Source of the DNA: Craterostigma plantagineum
Taxonomy: Eukaryota > Streptophyta > Magnoliopsida > Lamiales > Linderniaceae
DNA length: 64,000 nucleotides
Direction: 5' to 3'
NCBI GenBank assembly: GCA_027422505.1
Contig: JAPQWV010000005.1
Span: 7,073,501-7,137,500 of the forward strand
In this document: in pieces, positions 34,716 to 46,168 of the stretch
Layout of the letters: every line of letters starts with the position of its first letter
How positions within the stretch are numbered: position 1 is the stretch's first letter
Program-made: the position numbers and the translations under genes
The notes under the pieces: generated by a model
Database searches by the model: none
What the model was told of the DNA's origin: nothing
Seen by the model: only the letters and a program-made list of their open reading frames with translations

Positions 34716-35760
34716 TGTACCTTATCTTTTACAGTAACGTACCTTATAGTGTACCAAGAACTGTAGATATAACGTACCATTAGGTGTATATATAGCGTAC
34801 CTTAAACAGAATATATGAGGTACCTTATCGTTTACGGTAACGTACCTTATCTTTTACATATACAGTACCATAAATTGGAAGTCTACCGTTCCATTATGTG
34901 TATATATAGCATACCGTAACTAGAATATTTGGTGTGATAGGCCAAGATCGCGAAACCTTATTTTATAGTAACGTACCTTGTCTTTCACATATAGTGTACC
35001 AAGAATTGTAAATTTACAGTACCACTCCGTTTATATGTAACGTATCATAACCAGAATATATGATGTACCTTATAGTGTACCAAGAACTGTAAATTTAACG
35101 TACCATTAGGTGTATATATAGCGTACCATAAGTAGAATATTTGGAGTGATAGGCCATGGTTCCAATAGGACCCCGATCGCGAATTATCTTATAGTAACGT
35201 ACCTTATCTTTTACATATAGTGTACCAAGAACTGTAAATTTACCGTACCATTCCGTGTATATGTAACGTATCGTAACCAGAATATATGATGTACCTTATC
35301 TTTTACAGTAACGTACCTTATAGTGTACCAAGAACTGTAAATTTAACGTACCATTAGGTGTATATATAGCGTACCATAAGTAGAATATTTGGAGTGATAG
35401 GCCATGGTTCCAATAGGACTCCGATCACGAATTATCTTATAGTAACGTACCTTGTCTTTTACATATAGTGTACCAAGAACTGTAAATTTACCGTACCATT
35501 AAGTGTATATATAGCGTATCTTAACAAGAACATATGAGGTACCTTATCTTTTACGGTAGCGTATCTTATCTTTTATATATAGTGTACCATAAACTCTAAG
35601 TCTACCGTTCCATTATGTGTATATATAGCGTACCTAACTAGAATCTTTGGAGTGATAGTGTACCAACAGTAACGTACCTTGTCTTTTACATATAGTGTAC
35701 CAACAGCTGTACATTTATCGTACCATTTCGTGTATATGTAGTGTACCTAATCGGAAAATA
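34671..35760. repeat. GTACC motif array, 23-bp period, with longer tandem units
   Basis: GTACC begins at 34751, 34774, 34797, 34820, 34842 and 34865, that is 23, 23, 23, 22 and 23 bp apart. The same step appears at 35077, 35100 and 35123. The motif sits in larger tandem units (one includes GATAGGCCATGGTTCCAATA at 35148 and again at 35396). The array lies between the two gene remnants of the MULE and has no coding reading of its own. Confidence 0.9.
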
Positions 35761-36394
35761 TACCATACCATATGTTGTACCATCGAAAATAAATAGATTA
35801 CTAAGAAAATCGCGTAGGCCTGCATGATTTTGACCAGACCTAACAATAATAAAATGACAAAAAGAAAAAACTTTGCTCGATTGAGGACTCACCAGATTTT
35901 TCAAAATACTAATCCTTGTATGACGTATCACATGTATAAGGGTCGACGTATCTTTCTTAACTTTGTAAGGGTATCTTTACGTTTGATTTAGGCGTACCTT
36001 ATCAGACATGGTTATAGTACCAAAAATTACATATGACATCAAACATCTGAAGGGCATTGCTAACATGTTAGAGTAGCCGTCTTTTCATGATTTATTACCT
36101 CGTAAGTCAGAAAAAGGTTAAAGCATGACAGAAAATGTCAGAAACTGTCTCTTAGTTACGTGGCATCAAACATCTTCAAAAGTCGTATTGTTTGACGAAT
36201 GATGGGCCAAGTGATGTTACCGAATTATTACTTGAATTTATATGGTACCTATTTCTGAAACTATAACGTACTCTTTTGCGCATAGTAAAGTTCCTTGTCG
36301 GTAGATATCGCTGTACCTTATAAGAACATAATGTCGTACCATATGTAGATCATTCACTGGTACTAAATAACATATTGGTACCTTATATTGCTCA

Positions 36395-36850
36395 ATTATT
36401 TGTACCTATTTTGCACATAACAGTTATCACGTATGCTTTGCTTCGCGTACCTTTTCCATAAACGAAAAAATTTTCACAACCAATATCAGACACATTGTTT
36501 CCTCACGTCTGAATGCATGTAGGCTGCTATTTAACGGTTTATCATTACCGTACTTTTTTTTATTATGATGTTGTATTATATTGCTCAATTAACTCTACCT
36601 ATTTTGCACATAACAGTTATCACGTATGCTTTGCTTAGCGTACCTTTTCCATAAACGGAAAAATGTTCACAACCAATATCAGACACATTGTTTCCTCACG
36701 TCTGAATGCATGTAGGCCTGTATTTTACGGTTTATCATTACCGTACTTTTTTATATTGTGATGTTGTATTATATTGCTCAATTAATGGTACCTATTTTGC
36801 ACATAACAATTATCACGTATGCTTTGCTTCGCGTACCTTTTATGCCAACA
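36395..36850. repeat. Three tandem units of about 190 bp in the MULE
   Basis: The segment with TTTTGCACATAACAGTTATC occurs near 36410, near 36600 and, cut short, near 36795. The first two copies also share the downstream TGTTTCCTCACGTCTGAATG. GTACC motifs are included in each unit. Confidence 0.85.
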
Positions 36851-37156
36851 TCAGAAGCCAGGAATTTACCAAAATAATATCCACAGCCAGGAATTTACCA
36901 AAATAATATCCATATCATAACTAAAGGACAAAAGAATATCATCCGCATCATAACTAAAGGACAAAAGAATATCATCCACATCATACCAACATCTGTTTGT
37001 AACCAATACATCAATAACGTATGGACAAAAGGAATATTGTCGCAATTGCTGCAACCATATGGACAAAAGAATATGACATGGTTAAGATGGCCAAAAAAAG
37101 ATGCCATAACCATCAAAAAAGAGCTACAAAAGAGATGCAAAATACCGACGCGTACG

Positions 37157-37654
37157 TTACGTAGTTACGGCTTCATTACACGTACGACGATTGTGACCAT
37201 ATTTTCCACAGTTTTTGCACTTGTTCGACCTTCTATCAATCTGAGAAGGAAACCGTTGCATCTTTCGCCGACCGGGAAGAACAAGAACATCCGGATCACG
37301 AATAAAATCCCCATTAACTGGTTGAGCATTCATCTCGTGAGTCGGAATAGGATTGATGATGCTCATATATGCATCTCTGTACTTCTAGCATCTGAAATAT
37401 GGGTCACAATAATCGTAAAAAGAAAGCCTCATAGCACCAATACACGCCATCGCATGCTTACAAGGGATTCTATAAACTTTCCATTCTCTGCACGAACATG
37501 CCCGTTGTTGTAAGTCCACGGCGAATGTGCTGTCTTCGTCAACAACCTCAAACGTGACATTGCTGGACTTCTTCACTTTTAATGTGCGACCCTCCGTAAT
37601 ATTCCGAACAACCTTCTTTTGTTGTTTTGGACAAAGCTCATCAACAAAGGCCAA
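37157..37654 (-). pseudogene. MULE transposase C-terminal fragment (SWIM and CCHC zinc fingers)
   Basis: The frame from 37654 reads to CSCREWKVYRIPCKHAMACI, a SWIM zinc finger (C-x-C...C-x-H) of MULE transposases, then FYDYCDPYFRC. An in-frame TAG (37385-37387) follows, and the same frame continues YRDAYMSIINPIPTHEM and a zinc knuckle CKNCGKYGHNRRTC. This order (SWIM, short linker, CCHC) is the normal C-terminus of plant MURA-type proteins. The N-terminal and DDE parts are absent. The stop and truncation make it a pseudogene. Confidence 0.85.
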
Positions 37655-38340
37655 TCCTTTTCAATAGTAGGGATGTATTCTTCTTATACTCACATAATGC
37701 AAACAATGTCCCCCCACCAAATACAGTTGCAGACATCATAGTCTAGGATTATACCACCTGTTACAAGTAGTACAATACACTGTAGCAAATGGTACAGTAT
37801 ATAAACGTATAAGAGACGTAATAAAGTTTAAAATGATACTGCAAGACAAATAAAAAATTTTGGGATTTATGACAGAGGACCCTCAGTTACAGCGAAATAT
37901 TGAGCTCCCACACCTCTAGAGTTCAAGCCATAAAGTAGGTTTAACATTTACACTCACCAGCTCGATAGAAAAGGAGGAGAAAATGACTTTTTGAGGAAGA
38001 TATGAGCTCGATTGAAGAACCGTCACGATGGATGTTTAGCTCGCCATGGTTCGCCCCGTTCAGTGTCGTTCATCACCTCCCATTGATTCTGAAAAGATAG
38101 GGTGGGATGCGTGAGATGAAATTGGAAATGGGAATTGAGATGTGAAAGAGATGGAATGAGGGTAAAACTGTAATCTTACTCGATTGGATACTTAGGTGTA
38201 AAAAAGTTTCATCATTAGGTACTTCCTTATAAAATTACCCTGACAAGGGTCTGATGTGGTTTTTTTTTTATAGCGTTGGGGATTTAATAGCAGAAACCCC
38301 ATAAAAATATAAAAAAAACATTTGACAATCCAATTCCAAG

Positions 38341-38714
38341 GGGTCGTTTGATATCAATGTTTAGGGATTACATGGGTATAAATTATTCGTGTATACTTAT
38401 ACAAGGATTTTGTTGATGTTGTGTTTTAACATGTTTGATATGTCTGTATTAATTATTTGTGTAATGATATAAATTGTGTTTGATAGATGTGTTTGAGATG
38501 TGTATAGGTGTGTATGGATTAGTGATACACACCTCATAACCACCTTAGAGATGGGTATGGATATACAAGACCTATAACTAAAAACCTTGTAATAGACGTG
38601 TATAGTCATACAAGGCATGTATAGCTATACACAGATATCAAACAACGACACAACTTATTCATACACTTCCTATACACACCCATATACACCCATACACGCG
38701 TATCAAACGAGCCG
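38341..38714. mobile_element. PIF/Tourist-like MITE, nested inverted ends
   Basis: GGGTCGTTTGATATCAATG at the left pairs with CGCGTATCAAACGAGCC at the right. A second inverted copy of the end (ATATCAAACAACGAC) lies at about 38634, so two ends are present on the right. Body sequence is rich in TATACA/TGTATA. A 3-bp duplication could not be fixed. It sits in the NDUFS6 promoter region. Confidence 0.6.
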
Positions 38715-38972
38715 CAAGGGTTACATAAAGCTGCTTGGTATAAAGATATGCTCATGCTCAAATCATTTTTGTGAAGGCAAAAAAATTGAGTTTTGTAGGG
38801 GTTGTTATGCAATTATTCGGCGTAATTAATTACTTTTTTTTTATTTTTTTTCTGTCAAATTCAGGAATGCTCGATTTTCTTTCCTCTGATCTACTTTGCC
38901 GATTCAGGTGCTGCACATAAATTCTCCTCGTCGTATTCCCTAGCCTTGGTGACTTAGCTCAATAGAGTCGGC

Positions 38973-40218
38973 ATGGCAGCGTTTGGGAGAAGAAACGGTG
39001 TGCTGATGGCAAATCAATTGATGCAAACCCTAATTCGATCCCCGAATTCTCGAAGCCTCAGTGGCATCGTCGGCACAGATGTCACCACGTCTCATACCGA
39101 TAAGTGGATGCAGGTGGGCGTTCGTCTACTTTTCCTCATTCTGCCAAACAAAAGGCATAAACATAAATTAATCTTCACTTTTGCGTGTTTGGCCTCGATG
39201 TGGTTATTGGTCCCTGTAGATGTTTGGATAGGCTGACGCGTCTAGGTTTCTGATGCAATCCTTATGATTAACTCGGTGATGTAGCTTAAAAACCTACGCA
39301 TTCCGTCTAATTTCGTGTTTGTTTCTTTTCCTTCCTATTTTTTGGAAGAAAAGATCGATTTGGGGGTTTGTGTTTGGATTATGGTGCTTAAAGACCTGAA
39401 ATTTGATTATTTGAATTTCTCTCTAAAATGGTCATGTGGTATACAAGACAGGATTTATGTACAATGACACTGTAGAATAATTGAAGGGATGTATTGCAGC
39501 TTGATAGCTTGTTTGTTTTGGGCGCAAAATGCCACGGCTTTAAATCAGACCATCCCAATCTATTACTGCTCGAAGGTGAATTAGCGAGGAATCAATGGGG
39601 ATCGATTTGTATTGCATTCCACGCAAGCATTCATTTTTTCAGGAAACTATTGATTAGAATTGAGTATGTCCTCACTTGCTTAAGCGAAGGACCTGTGGCT
39701 TTAAGATCTTTCATTTTCGTTATTATGGCCATTTAGTCCTAATATATCATTTGCTTGTCTTTTTCTAATCAGCTTTCATTTTGAAAAGAGATATTTGAGA
39801 TTCAATGTGGCATTCCCTCTTTTGGGCCGTGCCATAGTTAGCCGTTCCCTCTTATTATCTGTAGAAGAAAGCAGCTATCCTTTGTTACGATCCTAACAAA
39901 TGCCTACTGCCTATGTTTGTCAACATAGGATACAAGTAAAAAGTCTCCCATGGAGCTTATCAATGAGGTCCCACCCATCAAAGTAGAAGGACGAACCGTT
40001 GCTTGTGAAGGAGGTATCTACATTATTATCTTGCACTGTTTTTTTTTCAACAACGTCTGATATTCCTCCAATTTCTTTTGTTTCATAAAATTACCTACGT
40101 CGCAGATACTAACCCAGCTCTTGGGCATCCCATTGAGTTCATATGCCTCGACAAGGACGAGCCAGCTATCTGCAAGTACTGTGGCTTGCGCTATCTGCAA
40201 GACCATCACCATCACTAA
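38973..40218 (+). CDS. NDUFS6: NADH dehydrogenase iron-sulfur protein 6 (complex I, 13 kDa)
   Basis: Three exons: 38973-39113, 39929-40013, 40106-40218; GT-AG borders; 113 codons (112 aa). Exon 1 gives a basic, Ser-rich mitochondrial targeting region (MAAFGRRNGVLMANQLMQTL) ending SHTDKWMQ. The rest is the zinc-binding core: SPMELINEVPPIKVEGRTVA, CEGDTNPALGHPIEFICLD and AICKYCGLRYLQDHHHH. Cys and His ligands (C..H..C..C) are all present. NDUFS6 is a matrix-arm subunit needed for late assembly of mitochondrial complex I. The 815-bp first intron shows no gene. The stop lies 327 bp from the end of the convergent FAS1 gene. Confidence 0.95.
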
Positions 40219-40544
40219 GAGCTGTGCTACAGCTTGTACCCAAAAGTCAGTATTTTCAGGTTTTAAAACTTCTTGTTCGTATGATTTGAACGTTTGACCA
40301 TCTTCTTGAAATAAAGGTTGTTTGAAATACTCCGAAAAGTCATTCAAATGACATTTCTCATTCCCAGCATATTGCATTTGCAGTATTCGAATGAAAATCG
40401 AATTTACATTATTCCGTATAAGGTCTTTGCTGCTGTGATAAAATTCCCTTATCAAGGATGACTCAGTTAATAGCCTATATCGTTGAAACGCTAGAGTGCA
40501 CTATATAATATACAGTTTTTGTCCGAAACGGGCGAAGAACAAGT

Positions 40545-41243
40545 TCATCGACCGTATAGATCGAGAAATTGAGCTAATAACATTACGAATGCTCCCACAA
40601 CTGCCATTACGTAGTAAGAGAATTGAGCGTGGGCCCGAGGAGAGCACGACTTTGGTTGGCTGGCACCATCTACAGGCGAAGGAGGCGCAGCTATTATTCC
40701 CAAGACTTGCCTTGGTGATGCAAGAGAATCAGTTGAATTCACAGGACAAGCACCGTTCAGCTGAGGAACTAACGATGGGTGCAAAACGCCATCGATCCCA
40801 TGACACCTAACGGAAGACCCGTCCTTGCAGACGTCGGGCCTGGCGATCTTGACATTGTTGAGCAAAACCCGTCCCCGCCCGTCGGTCGATACCTTGACCA
40901 TGAACCCGGGCAGGGAAGTCGGGATGAAGGAACCCGAGGGGAACTGTCCGAGTTGACCGGCGGGCAGGGGGGACGGGATTGAGTGGCGGAGGAGGAAGTC
41001 GACCGCGGAGGAGTCGGTCATGTTGGCCCTGGAGAGTGCTCGGTCGTCGGGCATGAAGAAGGTTACGTTGCTGACGTGGATTTTGCCTCGTGGGGCCATG
41101 TTGAGGAGCGTTACGAAGGTGAAGTAGTTTGCTTTTTGCATATCTTTGGTGGCCATTTTGAGGTCTTGGGTTGGGGCTAACGGTAGTAAGGCGGCTATTA
41201 TGATGGTGATGATGATGATGTAAGGAGCTTTGGATGTTCCCAT
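40545..41243 (-). CDS. Fasciclin-like (FAS1 domain) secreted protein, 232 aa
   Basis: Intronless, with an N-terminal signal peptide (APYIIIITIIIAALLPLA). A single FAS1 domain covers about residues 30-165: VTFFMPDDRAL (first conserved block), FLLRHSIPSPL (second block), and LLNNVKIARPDV with CHGIDGVLHPSLVP (last block). A Ser/Pro-rich spacer follows, then a C-terminal hydrophobic segment (FSYYVMAVVGAFVMLLAQFL), which could be a GPI-attachment signal or a membrane anchor. FAS1 proteins act at the cell surface and in the cell wall, many as arabinogalactan proteins; here only a few Pro/Ala/Ser dipeptides are seen. It is convergent with NDUFS6. Confidence 0.85.
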   Translation of the reverse strand: MGTSKAPYIIIITIIIAALLPLAPTQDLKMATKDMQKANYFTFVTLLNMAPRGKIHVSNVTFFMPDDRALSRANMTDSSAVDFLLRHSIPSPLPAGQLGQFPSGSFIPTSLPGFMVKVSTDGRGRVLLNNVKIARPDVCKDGSSVRCHGIDGVLHPSLVPQLNGACPVNSTDSLASPRQVLGIIAAPPSPVDGASQPKSCSPRAHAQFSYYVMAVVGAFVMLLAQFLDLYGR

Positions 41244-42059
41244 GGTGGAAAAAGGGGCTCTGCAAAGGAAATGGTGTATGATTAGATGGGTTGTGAGATG
41301 GAAGTAAGGAGTCTTAAGTTGTTTTTCTGATATGGTAATGAGTTGGAAATGTTAGTAGCTTGGGCATGCTTTTCTTTATGTTTTTTGAAGTGGCAAAAGT
41401 GGGTCATCCACGTTTCATGCATGGTAGATTTTTGTTAATTTTATTTTCGGCGATTTGAGCATCTCCATTCAAACGGCTATGCGATGCTACACATTTTGGG
41501 ATGAGACTATGATCGTTGGGGTTACGTGAGGAGGTTTTTGCTTCCCACTGGTTTGAGAATCTTAATGCTCATGTCATCCACTAGGTCATCTTTTCAGACC
41601 ATCTAATTTAGTACTCGATGTTTCGAGTTGACCAATTTAGTCTTCGATGCTGTCCCAATGGTCATGTTGTCGATAGCCGTCAATTTGGACAAAAAATTGA
41701 CGCGTGTCGACATGCGATTTACCAGGCTTAAAAATTTATAAATTAACATTAAAAATAGGAAAAGTACTTTCTGCGTAGTGCAATGGTTGTGGCCTGGGAA
41801 GACATTGACAAGGCAGAGGTGAAGTAGAGATCTTGCAAGAAACTGAAGTGAGGCTAACCGCTGTTATACATTCACCAACATTCATACGATAAGCCTCAAG
41901 ACTCTTGTCTTGTCCAATTCCAAGAACATTTATTGGTAATTTTACAAAGAGGAGGCAATCCAAATTTCTGGCACTTCACATCCTAGGAAGGGAAACTATC
42001 AACAGGAAAAAAAAAAAAACAGATCAATCTACAAGTGATGAGAAAACACAGCGGTCGAC
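41244..42059. other. Spacer between FAS1 gene and ATG13
   Basis: No gene recognised. This should hold the FAS1 promoter (minus strand, just above 41243) and the ATG13 3' UTR. Confidence 0.5.
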
Positions 42060-43651
42060 TCAGTATTCGACTTTTTCCCTCGCAACCTTAGCAGCATTGC
42101 TCGTGGAAATCAATAATACATCTTTCAGTTCTTTGTAAGCCTTGAGTTCTTCGATAGCATCTGAGGCGTAGTAGTTAGAGTTACTACTACTTTGGCGTAG
42201 AGGAGGAGCTGTTCTTAGCATGTGCACAAGCGCGCCAGGATTTACGCTGTAATAACAAGTTGGGAAGCAAAAACATGTTAATCTCTTCGCATGATTTCAG
42301 CCCATTGTAAGCTGATTTTATTACCTCGTAAGCTGTTTCTCGGGAGGATCCTCGTCGTCTTCCACGATAAATGGACCGAAGAAATCAGACTCGCCGCCAA
42401 ACTCGTAGTCGAACGAAAGTCGACCCGAGCCCCACGAGAAACTCGAAAAACGCCCCGAATCCTCCTTCGTAATCTGCTCAACATAGGGGACGGAGAAATA
42501 AACTACCAAAAAGAAAGAGGTAAGTTGACTTGCAATAATAGGAAAAGGTTTACCTTCTGACTGTTATTTGCAGGCGAAGAACTCAAACCCTCAAATCTGA
42601 GCGAATCTTGTCTTCTCATAGACATGGATTCAGACGATGATCCATGCGATAAACGGCCATGGATGATGTTTCTAGAAGGTGGGATACTCATGGGAGAAGT
42701 TTCTGAACTCAGACGCCTATGGAACTGATTCGTCGTCGGCGGGGAAGGAGAAGGCGAAAATGGAGGCGAAAGAAAGTTGTCGCCTTTTCGATAAGCTTGC
42801 GACCTACGAATGGTGGCTTCGTTAGCTGAAGCAGAATACTCACTGTATGGTGGAGGAGATTCGTCGTATCTTCGACTTTGCTGTGAATAGAGTTCCTTGT
42901 GAATGCCGTACGTCCAACTATGGGGTCGTCGAGGGCTCGATGGAAATTCTCTTACGGGGACGGTCGAAGGGCTGCCAACGTAATCGCCGATGATCTTCGG
43001 CGGGTAAGAAACGATCGAATCGAAGTTGAATTCAGACAGATCTCTGAGGTAGCTCAGAGAGACAGAAAGGTTTCCTTGGTGAACTTCAATGGGAGTGAAG
43101 GTGTATTTCTCCATCGTCGACTCTTCGATTCTTGAAAAGGGTCTGTGAAAGGAAGATATTCTGTAGATTATATCGAAATCGCAGTTCTTTCTCAGGGAAT
43201 TTAGCTTGCGAAACGCTTTGTAAGCTGGGAGGAGCTTCAGCGTCAGATGAATCGATCTCAACAATACGATGGAGTTCTTGTACGCCCTTTTGAACGAAGC
43301 GTCGCCGCCGCCGCCGTGGTGAGGATCCGCCGCCTTGGGTCGGCGGCGGTCGTAGCTGACGACCCACCTCTCCAAGACCGTCTCGATCGGCTCCGACGAC
43401 GGCGATTCTCGGATTAGTACGACGTCTATTGCGATGGGCTCGATTAGATTCCGATTTTGCAGGCTAGGGTTGTAGATTCCGGCGGGGCGATTGCCCAGGG
43501 CTAGGCTGAACCATTTATCGGTCTTTCTCGCCGGCGCGCCGCCGTGGTCGGCGGGGACGGTGGGTGGGACCCGCGAATTTGATATGATGTGGAGGATTTT
43601 GAGGAGAAATTGGTTGAGGATTTGCTCAAGCCTCCTTTCGTGAAGATCCAT
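42060..43651 (-). CDS. ATG13: Autophagy-related protein 13
   Basis: Three exons on the minus strand: 43651-42554, 42473-42325, 42246-42060; phases close and give 477 aa. The N-terminal half is the HORMA domain that binds ATG101 and ATG9 in the ATG1 kinase complex. Visible plant ATG13 landmarks are RRLEQILNQFLLKILHIISN, KWFSLALGN, IAIDVVLI, LERWVVSYDRR, YKNSIVLLRSIHLTLKLLPA and FSRIEESTMEKYTF. The C-terminal half is a disordered Ser/Pro-rich region with a DYEFGGESDFFGPFIVEDD acidic block. Plant ATG13 proteins are often about 600 aa, so this copy is on the short side; the loss is in the disordered part. TOR and ATG1 phosphorylation in that region is known for the family. A GA microsatellite (43829-43856) lies upstream. 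Confidence 0.9.
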
Positions 43652-43824
43652 TGCTTTTGCTGAGAAAAAGGGCTAACTGAAATTTGACCTTAGCTTCTCA
43701 TCATTGCATTATTTTTGCAGAAAAAAGAATGAGTTTTTACCAGTAAAAGGCGCAAAAAGATTTTAACATTTTATCATGTTGCTAATCTTTGCGATGAAGC
43801 CCATGTTTTCAAAATGTATAGTTT

Positions 43825-43828
<4 letters not shown>

Positions 43829-43856
<28 letters not shown>
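43829..43856. repeat. (GA)14 microsatellite upstream of ATG13
   Basis: A pure GA run about 180 bp upstream of the ATG13 start, probably within its promoter or 5' leader. Confidence 0.85.
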
Positions 43857-43859
<3 letters not shown>

Positions 43860-44165
43860 TTGACTAATGGACATTTCTCTTGATATTAAGGTATCGTCAA
43901 TTGTTTGTTTACAGATGCAAAAGAAAGCTTAAGGCTCTATCTCTATCTATTTCGTGAATTCAATAAACTCTTGACTTCCATCCAAATAAAAATTCGATCT
44001 TTGCAATGGATGAATAGAATTACAAAAGGAATCTAACTTTTTTGGGACTTTTGAAGTGACGTGACGCGATTTATAACTGAAGGCGACGAACTAATTCAAG
44101 ACAGGCGTGTAAATGTAATATAACGACGGTTCGATACGATATTTGATTGTTGTTTAAGGCTGCGT

Positions 44166-45006
44166 GCGCTTAGAGCATGTCCTCCAAAACCCAAAATTTG
44201 GGTAAATTTACTCCAACCGAACACCATAACTAAACGCAAAATGCGTTTGCTACACTCTCTCTCCTCACCTTGACGCATCTTTGCGGCTGGAAGCAGTTAA
44301 CATGCGACTGATGTTTATTAATTGCATTGAAATTCTCTATGTTTTCTCTCTCATTTTATTACCATGTGCTTGTGTCAGAAGAAATAGACAAAAGGCCATC
44401 ACGTCAGCACAAGCTTTGCTAAAAGCCATTTTATTTGTCAGCGTCAACACAAGCTTTACTAAAAGCCATTTTACTTGTCAGCATCTGCTTCTCTCTCTCC
44501 CTCTCACACTCAAAACACACAAACACAAACATCTTAGGAATTCCGATAATTTTGAGATGTAATTATTAGCTTTTATAATTTATATGCATCTCGCACAGTT
44601 AAGAAACACAAACACAATATTTTTTTATATGCATCTTGAATTAATTGTTGTTCAACATACATGTTATGTAGTTGTCGTATTTTTAATAAATATTTTTTGA
44701 TGCTTTTTATATATAAATATATTGTAGTTGTCGTGTCTTTAATAAACATTAATCGATGATTTTTATATGCATAATGATATTTTATTAGTAATTTTAATAA
44801 ATTTTCCGTGATAAATCTAAAATAATATTTATAATCTAATTCGTAAAGTTATAAAATATGTGGGTAGTATTGAAATTTCTAACAATTGTGTGGAAATGAA
44901 TATTAAAAAAAGTCTTTTGAGTTTGAGAATGAGTTGAACGGTTGGAGAAGAATTACTGCATTTTAAGTTTGAGTTTGAGAATGTGTTTCTCGGTTGGAGA
45001 TGGTCT
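44166..45006. mobile_element. TIR element, copy A of a family also present at 51.6 kb
   Basis: The left end TTAGAGCATGTCCTCCAAAACC pairs imperfectly with the reversed right end CTAAGACCATCTCCAACC. The first 250 bp match, in reverse orientation, the stretch 51630-51895. An internal 48-bp tandem (CACAAGCTTTGCTAAAAGCC type) occurs at 44410-44485. No transposase is seen, and the TSD is not fixed. Confidence 0.6.
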
Positions 45007-45294
45007 TAGACCTACTCCAATTGGTGCTATTATCCATAAAAACAACAAAAAACACTCCAACCAATACCCATTCCTATACCTAAAATGAGAATGTCATTTT
45101 CTCCCTCTTCGAAACCAAAAAATGCGTTTAACTGTTCATTTACTCAAAAAGTTTAAAAGTCTTACAAATGCACCCACATAAATTTAAAATTATATTCTCA
45201 TACTTAAATGCTTTATTTAATATTTAAATTTCCAATGTTCATAGACTTTTAGAGCTTAATGACCATTTACTTTACTATTGGTTAAATTTTAAGG

Positions 45295-45773
45295 GAATTA
45301 CTATTTACCGCCCTCCTACTTGTTACCGCCCCCTAAAGGGCTGGAAAAAGACGATTTTGCCCTTATGCTATTTAAATTAATTTAAAAAGAGAAAATTATA
45401 ATAAACAATAAAAATATCTATTTAAAGCTCTGTCCAGACAACACTTTTCAAATCACATATCGAAATCAGACAAAAACAAAAAAATACTGAAATCGCAATG
45501 GATCGCCGACAGGGACAAGGAAAGGGAAAGGGCCTATTTTCACGACTGGTAAGCCAAATTAACGTAAAACATTGTTCGAATTTCAACTCGACCGAAAGAA
45601 AAAAAAAAATTCGACCGAAATAAAATTTCGGTCATTGCAGTACTGACCGAAACATAATTTCGGTCTGTACTATAATGACCGAAAATTGATTTCGGTCAGT
45701 ACAGTATCGACCGAAATCATGTTTCGGTCGGTACAGTAGTGACCGAAATCAAATTTCGTAATATATTATTAAA
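45295..45773 (+). mobile_element. MULE-like fragment with first exon and GACCGAAA dyad array
   Basis: The start has CTATTTACCGCCCTCCTACT and TTACCGCCCCCT, a GC-rich terminal repeat type. A 51-base exon follows (45498-45548: MDRRQGQGKGKGLFSRL, then GTAAGC). After it comes an array of GACCGAAA and inverted TTTCGGTC. The right part is cut by Helitron-like and LTR sequence, so no second terminal repeat is left. The layout (terminal repeat, leader exon, motif array) mirrors the MULE at 33704. Confidence 0.5.
45590..45760. repeat. GACCGAAA...TTTCGGTC dyad array, 32-bp period
   Basis: GACCGAAA starts at 45613, 45645, 45677, 45709 and 45741, exactly 32 bp apart. Each is followed 13 bases later by its reverse complement TTTCGGTC (45626, 45658, 45690, 45722). 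The result is a series of 21-bp palindromic sites. Confidence 0.95.
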
Positions 45774-46168
45774 TCTTATATATAAATAGAAATGTAGGTT
45801 TTCTATAATACGGACACGTGTCCCTACCACTTTATTTTACATTAAATAATAAATAATGAAGAAAAAAAACCTCCCACGCCACGATTGAAGCCTAGAGAAA
45901 GACATGCGCTAAAAAGGTCAAAACCATTATTTTTACATCTTATATTACTAAGTAAATGTAGGTTTCATGTGGTGCTGCCACGTGTCCTCTTTCCTTTATT
46001 TTTAAGTTAAAAAATAAAATAATTAAAGAAAAATTACCCACGATCGACCCATGATCCTAATATACCATAAAGTTCCATCGTTTCAAAATCAAAACTGCTC
46101 ATCAAACCAAAACCAGCATCACCCAAATTTTCGTGTTCATATCAAATTCTCCATCAAGTTTAACAACG
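45774..46168 (+). mobile_element. Two stacked Helitron-like 5' ends
   Basis: A|TCTTATATATAAATAG at 45774 and A|TCTTATATTACTAAG at 45938 both lead into AATGTAGGTTT and a (G/C)CACGTGTCC block, as do Helitron-like sequences at 4990 and 33300. No 3' hairpin and CTRR end is found before the LTR at 46169, so both are truncated. Confidence 0.5.

Larger units (their letters stand above)
33704..38300. mobile_element. Mutator-like element (MULE), 4.6 kb, TSD ATAAAAATA, GTACC arrays
   Basis: The ends are long inverted repeats (about 80 bp, sharing CAGACCCTTGTCAGGGTAAT) and the flanks are perfect 9-bp duplications (33695-33703 and 38301-38309). The left end carries the start of a gene on the plus strand; the right part carries the C-terminal piece of a MULE transposase on the minus strand. 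In between are arrays of GTACC at about 23-bp spacing (34671-35760, 36240-36840). The transposase catalytic core is missing, so the copy is non-autonomous. Confidence 0.9.

Noticed and set aside
40018..40455. A 145-codon minus-strand frame
   Set aside because: It is antisense to the last NDUFS6 exon and its 3' UTR and shows no known motif.
42899..43367. Frames inside ATG13 on both strands
   Set aside because: They are shadows of the ATG13 first exon.
45590..45760. CRISPR-like array
   Set aside because: Spacing is regular, but the repeats are 8 bp with 5-11 bp gaps in a plant genome; this is a motif array inside a transposon.
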